Shown here: piece after piece, positions 6,780 through 12,448 of the stretch | Layout: each line of letters begins with the position of its first letter | Position numbering within the stretch: the stretch's first letter is position 1 | Source of the DNA: DATMXT01 sp035560415 | GTDB taxonomy: Bacteria > Bacillota > Clostridia > Oscillospirales > Feifaniaceae | Direction: 5' to 3' | Assembly: GCA_035560415.1 (NCBI GenBank) | Contig: DATMZG010000037.1 | Coordinates: 1 to 13,787, forward strand | Length of the DNA: 13,787 bases | Notes under the pieces: generated by a model | What the model was told of the DNA's origin: nothing | The model's database searches: none | Seen by the model: the letters and a program-made list of their open reading frames with translations, nothing else | Program-made: the position numbers and the translations under genes

Positions 6780-6809
6780 ATTATACCGTAGAGAACGGCG
6801 CATTTTCAA
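6780..6809 (-). promoter_or_regulatory. glyA promoter
   Basis: On the minus strand TTGAAA (6809-6804), an 18-nt spacer and a perfect TATAAT (6785-6780). Transcription would start near 6773, giving a leader of about 38 nt with no obvious riboswitch. The promoter is back-to-back with that of nth, about 20 nt apart. Confidence 0.7.
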
Positions 6810-6830
6810 TGTGTAATGTCACCAACATTG

Positions 6831-6859
6831 TAGACAGGCTCTGGACGTTATAGTACAAT
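6831..6859 (+). promoter_or_regulatory. nth-DUF5131 promoter
   Basis: TAGACA (6831-6836), a 17-nt spacer and TACAAT (6854-6859), each box one base from consensus. The start would be near 6866, so the message begins just ahead of or within the GAGGTG ribosome site and has a very short leader. Confidence 0.6.
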
Positions 6860-6879
6860 TGGTGCAGAGGTGATTCCGG

Positions 6880-7509
6880 TTGACAAAAACTGAGCGCGCG
6901 GCGGAGGTCACCCGCCGGCTTGAAGAGAAATATCCGCAGGCTCGCTGCTCCCTTGACTACGGCAAGGACTACGAGCTTTTGATTTCGGTGCGCCTTTCGG
7001 CCCAGTGCACCGACGCCAGAGTTAACATCATCACGCAGGAGCTGTTTGTCAAATATCCGACGCTTGAGAGCTTTGCAAACGCCGACCTTGAGGAGCTGCG
7101 GGCTGACGTGAGGCCCTGCGGCTTTTTCAAGGTCAAGGGGGCCGACATCAAAAACATGTGCGGCATCCTCCTGGCCGAGCACGGCGGGCGGGTGCCGGAC
7201 ACGATGGAGGCGCTCTTAAAGCTGCCGGGGGTCGGGCGCAAGACGGCCAACCTCATTTTGGGGGACATTTACGGGGAACCCGCCGTCGTGGCCGACACCC
7301 ACTGCATTCGCATTTCAAACCGGCTGGGACTGGCCGAAAGTCCCGACCCCTATAAAGTGGAGCTGGCCTTAAAAGAGGTGCTCGACCCCGCAAAGTCAAA
7401 CGACTTCTGCCACAGGCTGGTGCTGTTCGGCCGGGAAGTCTGCCAGGCCAGAAAGCCGCGGTGCGCCCTCTGTCCGCTCTTTGACGTCTGCGAGAAAAGG
7501 GGCGTCTGA
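6880..7509 (+). CDS. nth: Endonuclease III, DNA glycosylase/AP lyase
   Basis: A 209-residue base-excision repair enzyme that removes oxidised pyrimidines and cuts the abasic site. The helix-hairpin-helix LPGVGRKTAN carries catalytic Lys121, and Asp139 in VVADTHC is the second catalytic residue. The C terminus holds the four cysteines of the [4Fe-4S] cluster at 188, 195, 198 and 204, with the exact 6-2-5 spacing. The start is TTG at 6880: GAGGTG lies 7 nt upstream and an in-frame stop three codons before rules out a longer reading. The stop codon overlaps the next start as TGATG, so the DUF5131 gene is probably translated by the same ribosomes. Confidence 0.97.
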   Translation: MTKTERAAEVTRRLEEKYPQARCSLDYGKDYELLISVRLSAQCTDARVNIITQELFVKYPTLESFANADLEELRADVRPCGFFKVKGADIKNMCGILLAEHGGRVPDTMEALLKLPGVGRKTANLILGDIYGEPAVVADTHCIRISNRLGLAESPDPYKVELALKEVLDPAKSNDFCHRLVLFGREVCQARKPRCALCPLFDVCEKRGV

Positions 7510-8240
7510 TGGCGGGCTGGAACCTGTGGCACGGGTGCCACCGGGTGTCGGAGGGGTGCCGCAACTGCTACGTCTACGCGGCCGACGACCGGCACGGCAG
7601 GGACGCCTCCGTCGTCTACAAGACGGGGGAGTTCGGCCTGCCGCTGGCCCGTGCCAGGGACGGCACGCTGAAAATTCCGCCGGGCTCTATGGTCTACACC
7701 TGCTTTACCTCCGACTTTCTTTTGGAGGACGCCGACCCGTGGCGGGAAGAGGCCTGGGACATGATTCGAAAGCGGCCCGACTGCCGCTTTCTCTTCATCA
7801 CAAAGCGCATTGAACGGCTGGCGGGAACCCTTCCCCCCGACTGGGGGGAGGGCTGGGCGCACATGACTGTCATGGCCACCTGCGAAAATCAGCAGATGGC
7901 CGACTTCCGGGCGCCCATATTGAAAGACGCCCCCGTCAAACACCGCGGCATCGCCTGCGAGCCGCTTCTCGGCCCCGTGGACCTGTCGCAATACCTTGGC
8001 CCCTGGCTTGACGTCGGCGTGGTGGCCGGGGGCGAGTCGGGGGAGTTTGCCCGCCCCTGCCGGTATGAATGGGTGCTGTCGCTGCGGGAGCAGTGCGTCG
8101 CGGCCGGCGTCCCCTTCACCTTTAAGCAGACGGGGGCAAAATTCATCAAGGACGGCAGGCTTTTTCGCGTCAGACGTCGGGACCAGCACCCGCAGGCTTC
8201 AAAAGCGGGCATCAATTTTAAGCCGCCCCATCTAAAATGA
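7509..8240 (+). CDS. DUF5131 family protein (phage Gp37/Gp68-like), Cys-motif protein of unknown function
   Basis: A 243-residue protein with the hallmarks of DUF5131. The N-terminal WNLWHGCHRVSEGCRNCY has three cysteines at 10, 17 and 20 (CX6CX2C), reminiscent of an iron-sulfur or radical-SAM-like site but not the classic CX3CX2C. Further signatures are FLFITKRIERL, a CEPLLGP motif at about 145-151, AGGESG, and a C-terminal VPFTFKQTG. The family occurs in phages and in bacterial chromosomes, and its activity is not established as far as I know. The ATG at 7509 shares one base with the nth stop and lacks a spaced ribosome site of its own other than the end of nth, supporting coupling. No phage genes surround it. 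A role alongside DNA repair is suggested only by this position. Confidence 0.88.
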   Translation: MAGWNLWHGCHRVSEGCRNCYVYAADDRHGRDASVVYKTGEFGLPLARARDGTLKIPPGSMVYTCFTSDFLLEDADPWREEAWDMIRKRPDCRFLFITKRIERLAGTLPPDWGEGWAHMTVMATCENQQMADFRAPILKDAPVKHRGIACEPLLGPVDLSQYLGPWLDVGVVAGGESGEFARPCRYEWVLSLREQCVAAGVPFTFKQTGAKFIKDGRLFRVRRRDQHPQASKAGINFKPPHLK

Positions 8241-8281
8241 CCAATGTCCATTTATTATATAAAGTATTTACAAATTCCCTC

Positions 8282-8311
8282 TTGCAATTTATCGGGGGTA
8301 TCGCCTACAAT
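8282..8311 (+). promoter_or_regulatory. Promoter of the TfoX C-terminal-domain gene
   Basis: TTGCAA (8282-8287), an 18-nt spacer and TACAAT (8306-8311). The start would be near 8318, so translation cannot begin at the TTG at 8317 and the ATG at 8359 fits. A perfect TTGACA at 8317-8322 has no matching -10 box downstream. The region upstream (8241-8281) is AT-rich and shows no terminator for the previous gene. Confidence 0.6.
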
Positions 8312-8354
8312 AGGAATTGACAGGAAAATCGGTGCAATTATCGCTGGGGGGTAT
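8283..8354. repeat. Imperfect direct repeat flanking the TfoX-like promoter
   Basis: A unit of about 20 nt beginning TGCAATT and ending GGGGGTAT occurs at 8283-8301 and again at 8333-8354 (second copy with three extra bases), start to start 50 nt. The first copy covers the -35 box. The second reaches the purine-rich ribosome site of the gene. It may be an operator pair or a duplication. Confidence 0.5.
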
Positions 8355-8358
8355 ACAT

Positions 8359-8637
8359 ATGGGCGAGCTGTGGCAGCTGTATAATGTGAGCATTGTGCTG
8401 GAGTACCAGCTCAATGCGGCGGGAATAAAAAGTCCGGCAGACCTTCGGGCCATGGGCAGCAAGGAGGCTTTTCACAGACTTCGGGAGCGGGATGAGACGC
8501 TCGGCGCCGATGTGCTGGTGTCGCTTGAGGGGGCCACGCAGGGAATGCGCTGGTACAAGTTGCCCAAAGAAGTTCAGCAGGAGCTCAGGGACTATTACGA
8601 GGCAACTTACGGCATAGGCGCAAAAGAAGAATCATGA
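8359..8637 (+). CDS. Stand-alone TfoX/Sxy C-terminal domain protein
   Basis: A 92-residue protein that matches the C-terminal domain of TfoX/Sxy competence regulators along its whole length: a helix-hairpin-helix-like start (VSIVLEYQLNAAGIKSP), then LRAMGSKEAFHRLRER and LEGATQGMRWYKLP. The N-terminal TfoX domain is absent, as in many Bacillota. The domain may bind DNA or a partner protein, but stand-alone versions have no established role and competence should not be assumed. The ATG at 8359 is chosen because the family match begins there and the likely transcript starts near 8318. Its ribosome site is G-rich (GGGGGG, 8 nt before) rather than AGGAGG. It ends with a hairpin and is followed closely by the GNAT gene. 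Confidence 0.85.
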   Translation: MGELWQLYNVSIVLEYQLNAAGIKSPADLRAMGSKEAFHRLRERDETLGADVLVSLEGATQGMRWYKLPKEVQQELRDYYEATYGIGAKEES

Positions 8638-8646
8638 CTGTTTTGG

Positions 8647-8676
8647 GCCCCGGGGAGTCTTCCCGGGGCTTTATAT
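8647..8676 (+). terminator. Hairpin between the TfoX-like and GNAT genes, possible weak terminator
   Basis: GCCCCGGG (8647-8654) and CCCGGGGC (8662-8669) form an 8-bp stem with a 7-nt loop followed by TTTATATT. It lies 10 nt after the TfoX-like stop and 18 nt before the GNAT ATG. The T tract is short, so partial read-through into the GNAT gene is likely; no separate GNAT promoter was seen. Confidence 0.5.
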
Positions 8677-8693
8677 TCGAACGGGAGAAAGAG

Positions 8694-9206
8694 ATGTATC
8701 TGATTGAGACAAAGCGGCTGGGGCTGCGCAAACTTGAGGAGGGCGACTTTGAGGCGCTTTACCCCATTTTGGGCGACCCCGCGGTCATGTATGCCTGGGA
8801 ACACGGCTTTTCGGCAGACGAGGTGCGGGAGTGGATAGGCAAAAATAAAAAGCGGTATGAGCGCGACGGTTTTTCCTATTTTGCCGCAATTGACAAGGCG
8901 ACCGGCCGCCTTGTCGGGGTCATCGGCCCCCTGATGGAGGACATTGACGGGGCGCAGGTGCCGGGAGTGGCCTACATCATCGGAAAAGAGCACTGGGGAC
9001 AGGGGTACGCCCCCGAGGGGGCCGGCGCCTGCATCCGGTATTTGTTTTCGCAGCACGGGGCGGACAAGGTCATCGCCAGCATTCGGCCGGACAACGCCGC
9101 CTCGCTGCGGGTCGCGAAAAAACTCGGCATGACAAAAGCGGGCGAGCACACAAAACCGGTGAACGGAAAAGAGGTCTTGCACCACATTTACAGCGTCTCA
9201 AAATAA
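8694..9206 (+). CDS. GNAT family N-acetyltransferase (RimJ/RimL-like)
   Basis: A 170-residue acetyl-CoA-dependent acetyltransferase. The start MYLIETKRLGLRKLEEGDF is typical of the RimJ/RimL branch. The acetyl-CoA loop is YIIGKEHWGQGYAPEGAGACIRYLF (about 98-122), and SIRPDNAASLRVAKKLGM is the C-terminal family signature. The substrate (protein N terminus, small amine or antibiotic) is not predictable. The ATG at 8694 has GGGAG 6 nt upstream. An ATG at 8634 overlapping the previous stop as ATGA would add 20 residues, but these would be encoded across the GC-rich hairpin and have no family match, so the shorter form is preferred. Confidence 0.88.
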   Translation: MYLIETKRLGLRKLEEGDFEALYPILGDPAVMYAWEHGFSADEVREWIGKNKKRYERDGFSYFAAIDKATGRLVGVIGPLMEDIDGAQVPGVAYIIGKEHWGQGYAPEGAGACIRYLFSQHGADKVIASIRPDNAASLRVAKKLGMTKAGEHTKPVNGKEVLHHIYSVSK

Positions 9207-9211
9207 AGAAG

Positions 9212-9249
9212 TGCGCCGCGGGCAAGAGGCCCGGCGGCGCAATTTTTTT
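9212..9249 (+). terminator. Strong, probably bidirectional terminator between GNAT and trxA
   Basis: TGCGCCGC/GCGGCGCA forms the outer 8 bp, extended by GGGC/GCCC across a one-base bulge, with an AAGAG loop; seven Ts follow. On the minus strand the same stem is followed by CTTCTTTATTTT, so it can also end trxA transcription. It lies 5 nt after the GNAT stop and 15 nt before the trxA stop. Confidence 0.88.
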
Positions 9250-9263
9250 GTGCTTTGAGAAAA

Positions 9264-9572
9264 TCAGCCCAGCAGCCCCAGAACCTCGTCCTTGGGGCGC
9301 ACGCCGACCGAAGTGGAGACCGCTTTGCCGCCCTTGACGACGACAAGCGTCGGAATGCTCATGACCTTGAACTGCATCGCAAGGTCGCGCTGCTCATCGA
9401 CGTTGACTTTTCCCACCTTGATGTCGTCCCGCTCTTCGGCGATCTCGTCGACAATGGGGGAGAGCATGCGGCAGGGGCCGCACCAGGACGCCCAGAAATC
9501 GAGCAGCACCGGCTTGTCCGATGCCAGCACTTCATCGTTGAAATTGTCTTTGGTAATCGTAATAATCGGCAT
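9264..9572 (-). CDS. trxA: Thioredoxin
   Basis: A 102-residue classical thioredoxin, full length for the family. The redox motif WCGPC is at residues 30-34 inside LLDFWASWCGPCR, the cis-proline is Pro74 in SIPTLVV, and the core ends VVVKGGKAV. It reduces protein disulfides in the cytoplasm using electrons from thioredoxin reductase, which is not in this window. The start is the ATG at 9572, with AAGGAG 10 nt upstream. A further in-frame ATG at 9599 would add nine basic residues and has no ribosome site. The gene is transcribed from a promoter that overlaps the one of the divergent PLP enzyme gene and has a leader of about 120 nt with GC-rich stems. Confidence 0.97.
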   Translation of the reverse strand: MPIITITKDNFNDEVLASDKPVLLDFWASWCGPCRMLSPIVDEIAEERDDIKVGKVNVDEQRDLAMQFKVMSIPTLVVVKGGKAVSTSVGVRPKDEVLGLLG

Positions 9573-9582
9573 TTTGTTGTCA

Positions 9583-9588
9583 CTCCTT
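9583..9588 (-). promoter_or_regulatory. Ribosome binding site that fixes the trxA start
   Basis: AAGGAG on the minus strand lies 10 nt before the ATG at 9572 and inside the coding part of the longer alternative from 9599, which argues for the shorter thioredoxin. Confidence 0.75.
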
Positions 9589-9614
9589 TTGCGGTACATG
9601 TGTGTAGTATGTCC

Positions 9615-9677
9615 TGCGGCGCCCCAATTACAGCAAAAGCGTCATGCTCCGCAAAGGGAAATGCGGCGCCTGCCGCA
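9615..9677 (-). other. GC-rich leader of trxA with alternative pairings
   Basis: A 6-bp hairpin TGCGGC/GCCGCA with a 4-nt loop sits at 9662-9677. The 9-nt word TGCGGCGCC occurs at both 9615-9623 and 9662-9670, so the same GCCGCA (9672-9677) could pair locally or with the distant copy. No known riboswitch class was recognised. Confidence 0.3.
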
Positions 9678-9700
9678 CCGGGCGGCTTTCGTACAGGAAT

Positions 9701-9729
9701 AGTATAACATATTTGTAAAGTTTCGGCAA
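9701..9729 (-). promoter_or_regulatory. trxA promoter
   Basis: On the minus strand TTGCCG (9729-9724), 17 nt and TATACT (9706-9701). The start would be near 9694. The -35 box lies inside the spacer of the opposing promoter at 9713-9741. Confidence 0.6.
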
Positions 9730-9741
9730 GTATGGTATACT
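9713..9741 (+). promoter_or_regulatory. Promoter of the fold-type II PLP enzyme gene
   Basis: TTGTAA (9713-9718), 17 nt and TATACT (9736-9741), start near 9749, leader about 58 nt. It shares 17 bp with the trxA promoter on the other strand, so the two cannot both be occupied by RNA polymerase at once. Confidence 0.6.
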
Positions 9742-9806
9742 ATGGCAGATGTAGCTGACCAATATAGCCGACGAATTAAACTGAACAACATAAAAGGGGT
9801 GTACGC

Positions 9807-11267
9807 ATGATTGACTTGACGATTTCCAAAGAGGGGCGGGCGCGCGCTGTCAAAAAGGCGAGAGACCGCGGCTTTGTCGTGCCGACGCTGCGCCAGATGT
9901 ACGATCCGTCGGCCGTGCCGCAGGACATTTTGGACAAACTTGCAAAGACCGGCCTCTGGGAGGTCGACCCCGTCAACATGTTCCGCATTTCATGGCACAA
10001 CGAGCCCGCGCAGCAGGGCGGGCTTTTCGGCCCCGTCAACTATGTGGAGCTGCCGTCGGCTTTGACGGGCGTTCCGGCCCGCATCGTCTGCCTTGTCGGC
10101 AAGTGGTTTCCGACCGGCTGCCACAAAGTGGGGGCGTCGTTTGGCTGCCTCGCGCCCCGGCTTGTCACGGGGCAGTTTGACCCGACTTATCACAAGGCGG
10201 TCTGGCCCTCGACCGGCAACTACTGCCGCGGCGGCGCTTTTAATTCAAAGCTCCTCGCCTGCGACTCCATTGCCATCCTGCCCGAGGGCATGAGCCGCGA
10301 GCGGTTTGAGTGGCTTGGAAGCGTCGGGGCCGAAGTCATCGCCACCCCCGGCAGCGAGAGCAACGTCAAGGAGATTTTCGACAAGACAAACGAGCTGCGC
10401 AAAAGGCCCGACTGCATGATTTTCAACCAGTTTGAAGAGATGGGCAACGTGCTGTGGCATTACAATGTCACGGGGCGGGCCATTGCCGAGGTCTACGAGG
10501 CCATGAAAACCCCGACTTCCCGCATGGCGGGCGTCTGCTTCACTTCGGGCTCGGCCGGCACCCTTTCGGCCGGCGATTACATCAAGGACGTCTATCCGCG
10601 GGCCAAGCTCGCGGTCGGCGAGGCGCTTCAGTGCCCCACCATCCTTGAAAACGGCTTTGGCGCCCACCGCATTGAGGGCATCGGTGACAAGCACATCCCC
10701 TGGATTCACAACGTCAAAAACACCGACATGGCCGTCGCCATTGACGACGCCGACCCCATGGCGCTGCTGCGGCTCTTCAACGAGCCGACCGGCAAGACGT
10801 ATCTGATAGAGGAGTTAGGGCTTGACCCGGCGCTCGTGGAGAGCCTGTCGCTCTTTGGGATTTCCGGCATCGCCAACATGCTTGTCGCTGTGAAAATGGC
10901 CAAATACTACGAGCTGACAAAGGACGACGTCATCGGCACCGTCCTGACCGACTCGGCCGACATGTACCTCTCCCGCATCAAGGAGCTTGCCGAGGAGGAG
11001 GGGGCCTATACTCCGATGAAGGCCGCCGTCGATTACGCCGCGCACCTCGCCGGCGTCAAGACCGACAGCCTTGAGGAGCTGACCTACGCGGCCCGCCGCC
11101 GGGTGCACAATTTAAAATATTATACCTGGGTCGAGCAGCAGGGCAAAAGCATAGAGGAGCTTGACGCCCAGTGGTACGACCCGGACTACTGGGACGGCGT
11201 ACACCGTCAGGCGGACGAGCTCGACCGCCTCATTGAGGCTTTCAACGCCGACGCGGCGGGGAAGTAA
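9807..11267 (+). CDS. Fold-type II PLP-dependent enzyme (tryptophan synthase beta/cysteine synthase superfamily), substrate unknown
   Basis: A 486-residue protein, longer than cysteine synthase (about 310) or TrpB (about 400). The probable Schiff-base lysine is Lys107 in TGCHKVGASFG, resembling the HK motif of TrpB. The substrate-carboxylate loop is STGNYCRGG at 135-143, and the glycine-rich phosphate loop is probably FTSGSAGTLSAGD at 245-257. The order and spacing fit the superfamily, which does beta-replacement or elimination on serine, cysteine, threonine or related amino acids. The roughly 90 residues before the lysine and the long C-terminal tail (about 390-486) are unlike the common members, and I cannot name a substrate. 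AAAGGGG lies 7 nt before the ATG. It stands alone, divergent from trxA, and ends in a 14-bp hairpin. Confidence 0.85.
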   Translation: MIDLTISKEGRARAVKKARDRGFVVPTLRQMYDPSAVPQDILDKLAKTGLWEVDPVNMFRISWHNEPAQQGGLFGPVNYVELPSALTGVPARIVCLVGKWFPTGCHKVGASFGCLAPRLVTGQFDPTYHKAVWPSTGNYCRGGAFNSKLLACDSIAILPEGMSRERFEWLGSVGAEVIATPGSESNVKEIFDKTNELRKRPDCMIFNQFEEMGNVLWHYNVTGRAIAEVYEAMKTPTSRMAGVCFTSGSAGTLSAGDYIKDVYPRAKLAVGEALQCPTILENGFGAHRIEGIGDKHIPWIHNVKNTDMAVAIDDADPMALLRLFNEPTGKTYLIEELGLDPALVESLSLFGISGIANMLVAVKMAKYYELTKDDVIGTVLTDSADMYLSRIKELAEEEGAYTPMKAAVDYAAHLAGVKTDSLEELTYAARRRVHNLKYYTWVEQQGKSIEELDAQWYDPDYWDGVHRQADELDRLIEAFNADAAGK

Positions 11268-11281
11268 GCGCGAGTATATAT

Positions 11282-11319
11282 AAACGGCCGCCATGCAGCG
11301 CATGGCGGCCGTTTCTGTT
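11282..11319 (+). terminator. Perfect 14-bp hairpin between convergent genes
   Basis: AAACGGCCGCCATG (11282-11295), loop CAGCG, and the exact complement (11301-11314). On the plus strand CTGTTATT follows the T-rich end of the stem; on the minus strand TATATATACTCG follows. Both genes end within about 15 nt of it, so it probably ends transcription from both sides, although neither U tract is long. Confidence 0.7.
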
Positions 11320-12448
11320 ATTCGGAAGCTATCCGGTACCGCGCAAGCTCGCGGTAGTAGCGGATGAGCTGCGGCATAATGCGCGCCCACGAAAAGTCCT
11401 TTGCGGTTTTAAGGCCGCCGGTGCGCAGTCGGTCCCGAAGTGTGGGGTTTGCGTGCAGCGCAAGCAGCTTATTTGCAATGTCTGCGGGATTTTGCATTTC
11501 GACAAAGAGGCAGTTTTGCCCCTCCTTGGCGTAGGACAGCACCCCTTCATTGCGCGTGGTCAGCACGGCGCAGCCGCAGGCCATGGCCTCGAGCACCGGC
11601 AGGGAAAAGGATTCATAGGTCGAGGCGCAGACAAAATAGTCGGCGCTGCGCAGCGCGGCGCCGATGACCGCCTGCGGCGGATTGACGTAGAGATTGCCCA
11701 CGGGGTTGTCCGGCCGGTCCCGGCTGATCCAGTGGAGCTGCGCCTCAAAGCCTGCGGCCTGTACAAATTCGGCCGCCTGCAAAATGTCCTCCACCCGCTT
11801 GAAAGCGTCCCCCCGGCTGCCGATGAGCGCAACGCTTATTGGCCGGCCTTTGGGGGGCGATACGGCGGGGTAAAAAATGTCGTGGTCGATGGCGTTGGGA
11901 ATGACGCTTGCCTCCCGTCCGAAGACGGCCTTGATTTTCCGGGCGGCGCCCTCAGACACCGTGTACAAAAAAGGCACAACCTGAAACTGCCGGTAGATGT
12001 AATCCTTCTCCCGCTGCGAGACATGCGGCCAGTCGAAAAGGTGGTAGTCGCCCTGCTCGAAGTAGACGACCGGCGCCACGCGGCGCAAAATGCACTCGTA
12101 AATCTCCCGCCAGTAGGTCGCCACCACGAGGTCGCAGGGGGGGATGCCGGTGGTCAGCTCCCTCTCGAAGGGCACCCGGATATAGCCGACCGCATCGTCT
12201 ATGGGAAACCACCCGGGCTTCTCAAAATGCGAGATCAGCGTCACCCGCTGCCCGTGGCGCGTCAGGTGGTTTGCGTGCTCCAAAATGATTTTGGTGCCCC
12301 CGCAGACCCCCACATGGGTCATGACATAGACAATGTGCAGCGGGCCGCGCCGTCTCTCGCCTTGCACCAGCTTTTGCCGGGCCGCGCCCTTTAAGCTCGC
12401 TTCCCGCCGCGCAAACTCCTGCGCTCTAAACTCCTGTAAGCCCTGCAA
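11318..12448 (-). CDS. GT4 family glycosyltransferase
   Basis: A 376-residue retaining GT-B glycosyltransferase. After a basic N-terminal extension, the first Rossmann domain starts HIVYVMTHVGVCGGTK (about 38-53), with the glycine-rich acceptor/donor loop. The linker region contains VIPNAIDHDIFYP, the usual start of the second domain. The nucleotide-sugar site ESFSLPVLE, the EX7E motif, is followed by AMACGCAVLTT. Such enzymes add sugars to surface polysaccharides, lipids or proteins; donor and acceptor are unknown. No membrane helix is seen. The start is TTG at 12448, with AAGGAG 6 nt upstream and no in-frame ATG for 40 residues. This start lies 23 nt inside the end of the upstream glycosyltransferase gene, so the pair is one unit. 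Confidence 0.9.
   Translation of the reverse strand: MQGLQEFRAQEFARREASLKGAARQKLVQGERRRGPLHIVYVMTHVGVCGGTKIILEHANHLTRHGQRVTLISHFEKPGWFPIDDAVGYIRVPFERELTTGIPPCDLVVATYWREIYECILRRVAPVVYFEQGDYHLFDWPHVSQREKDYIYRQFQVVPFLYTVSEGAARKIKAVFGREASVIPNAIDHDIFYPAVSPPKGRPISVALIGSRGDAFKRVEDILQAAEFVQAAGFEAQLHWISRDRPDNPVGNLYVNPPQAVIGAALRSADYFVCASTYESFSLPVLEAMACGCAVLTTRNEGVLSYAKEGQNCLFVEMQNPADIANKLLALHANPTLRDRLRTGGLKTAKDFSWARIMPQLIRYYRELARYRIASE

Noticed and set aside
7509..8240. Prophage remnant, because DUF5131 is known from phages
   Set aside because: No other phage gene, integrase or attachment site is visible, and the gene is coupled to a housekeeping repair gene with the same codon character.
8634..8693. 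Longer GNAT start overlapping the TfoX-like stop as ATGA
   Set aside because: The extra 20 residues are encoded by a GC-rich hairpin and have no match to the family. A start with a ribosome site lies at 8694.
11453..12394. Open frame of 313 codons antisense to the GT4 gene
   Set aside because: No motifs and no ribosome site; the minus-strand frame carries the clear GT4 signatures. The same holds for the 338-codon frame at 12333-13349 opposite the GT-A-like gene.
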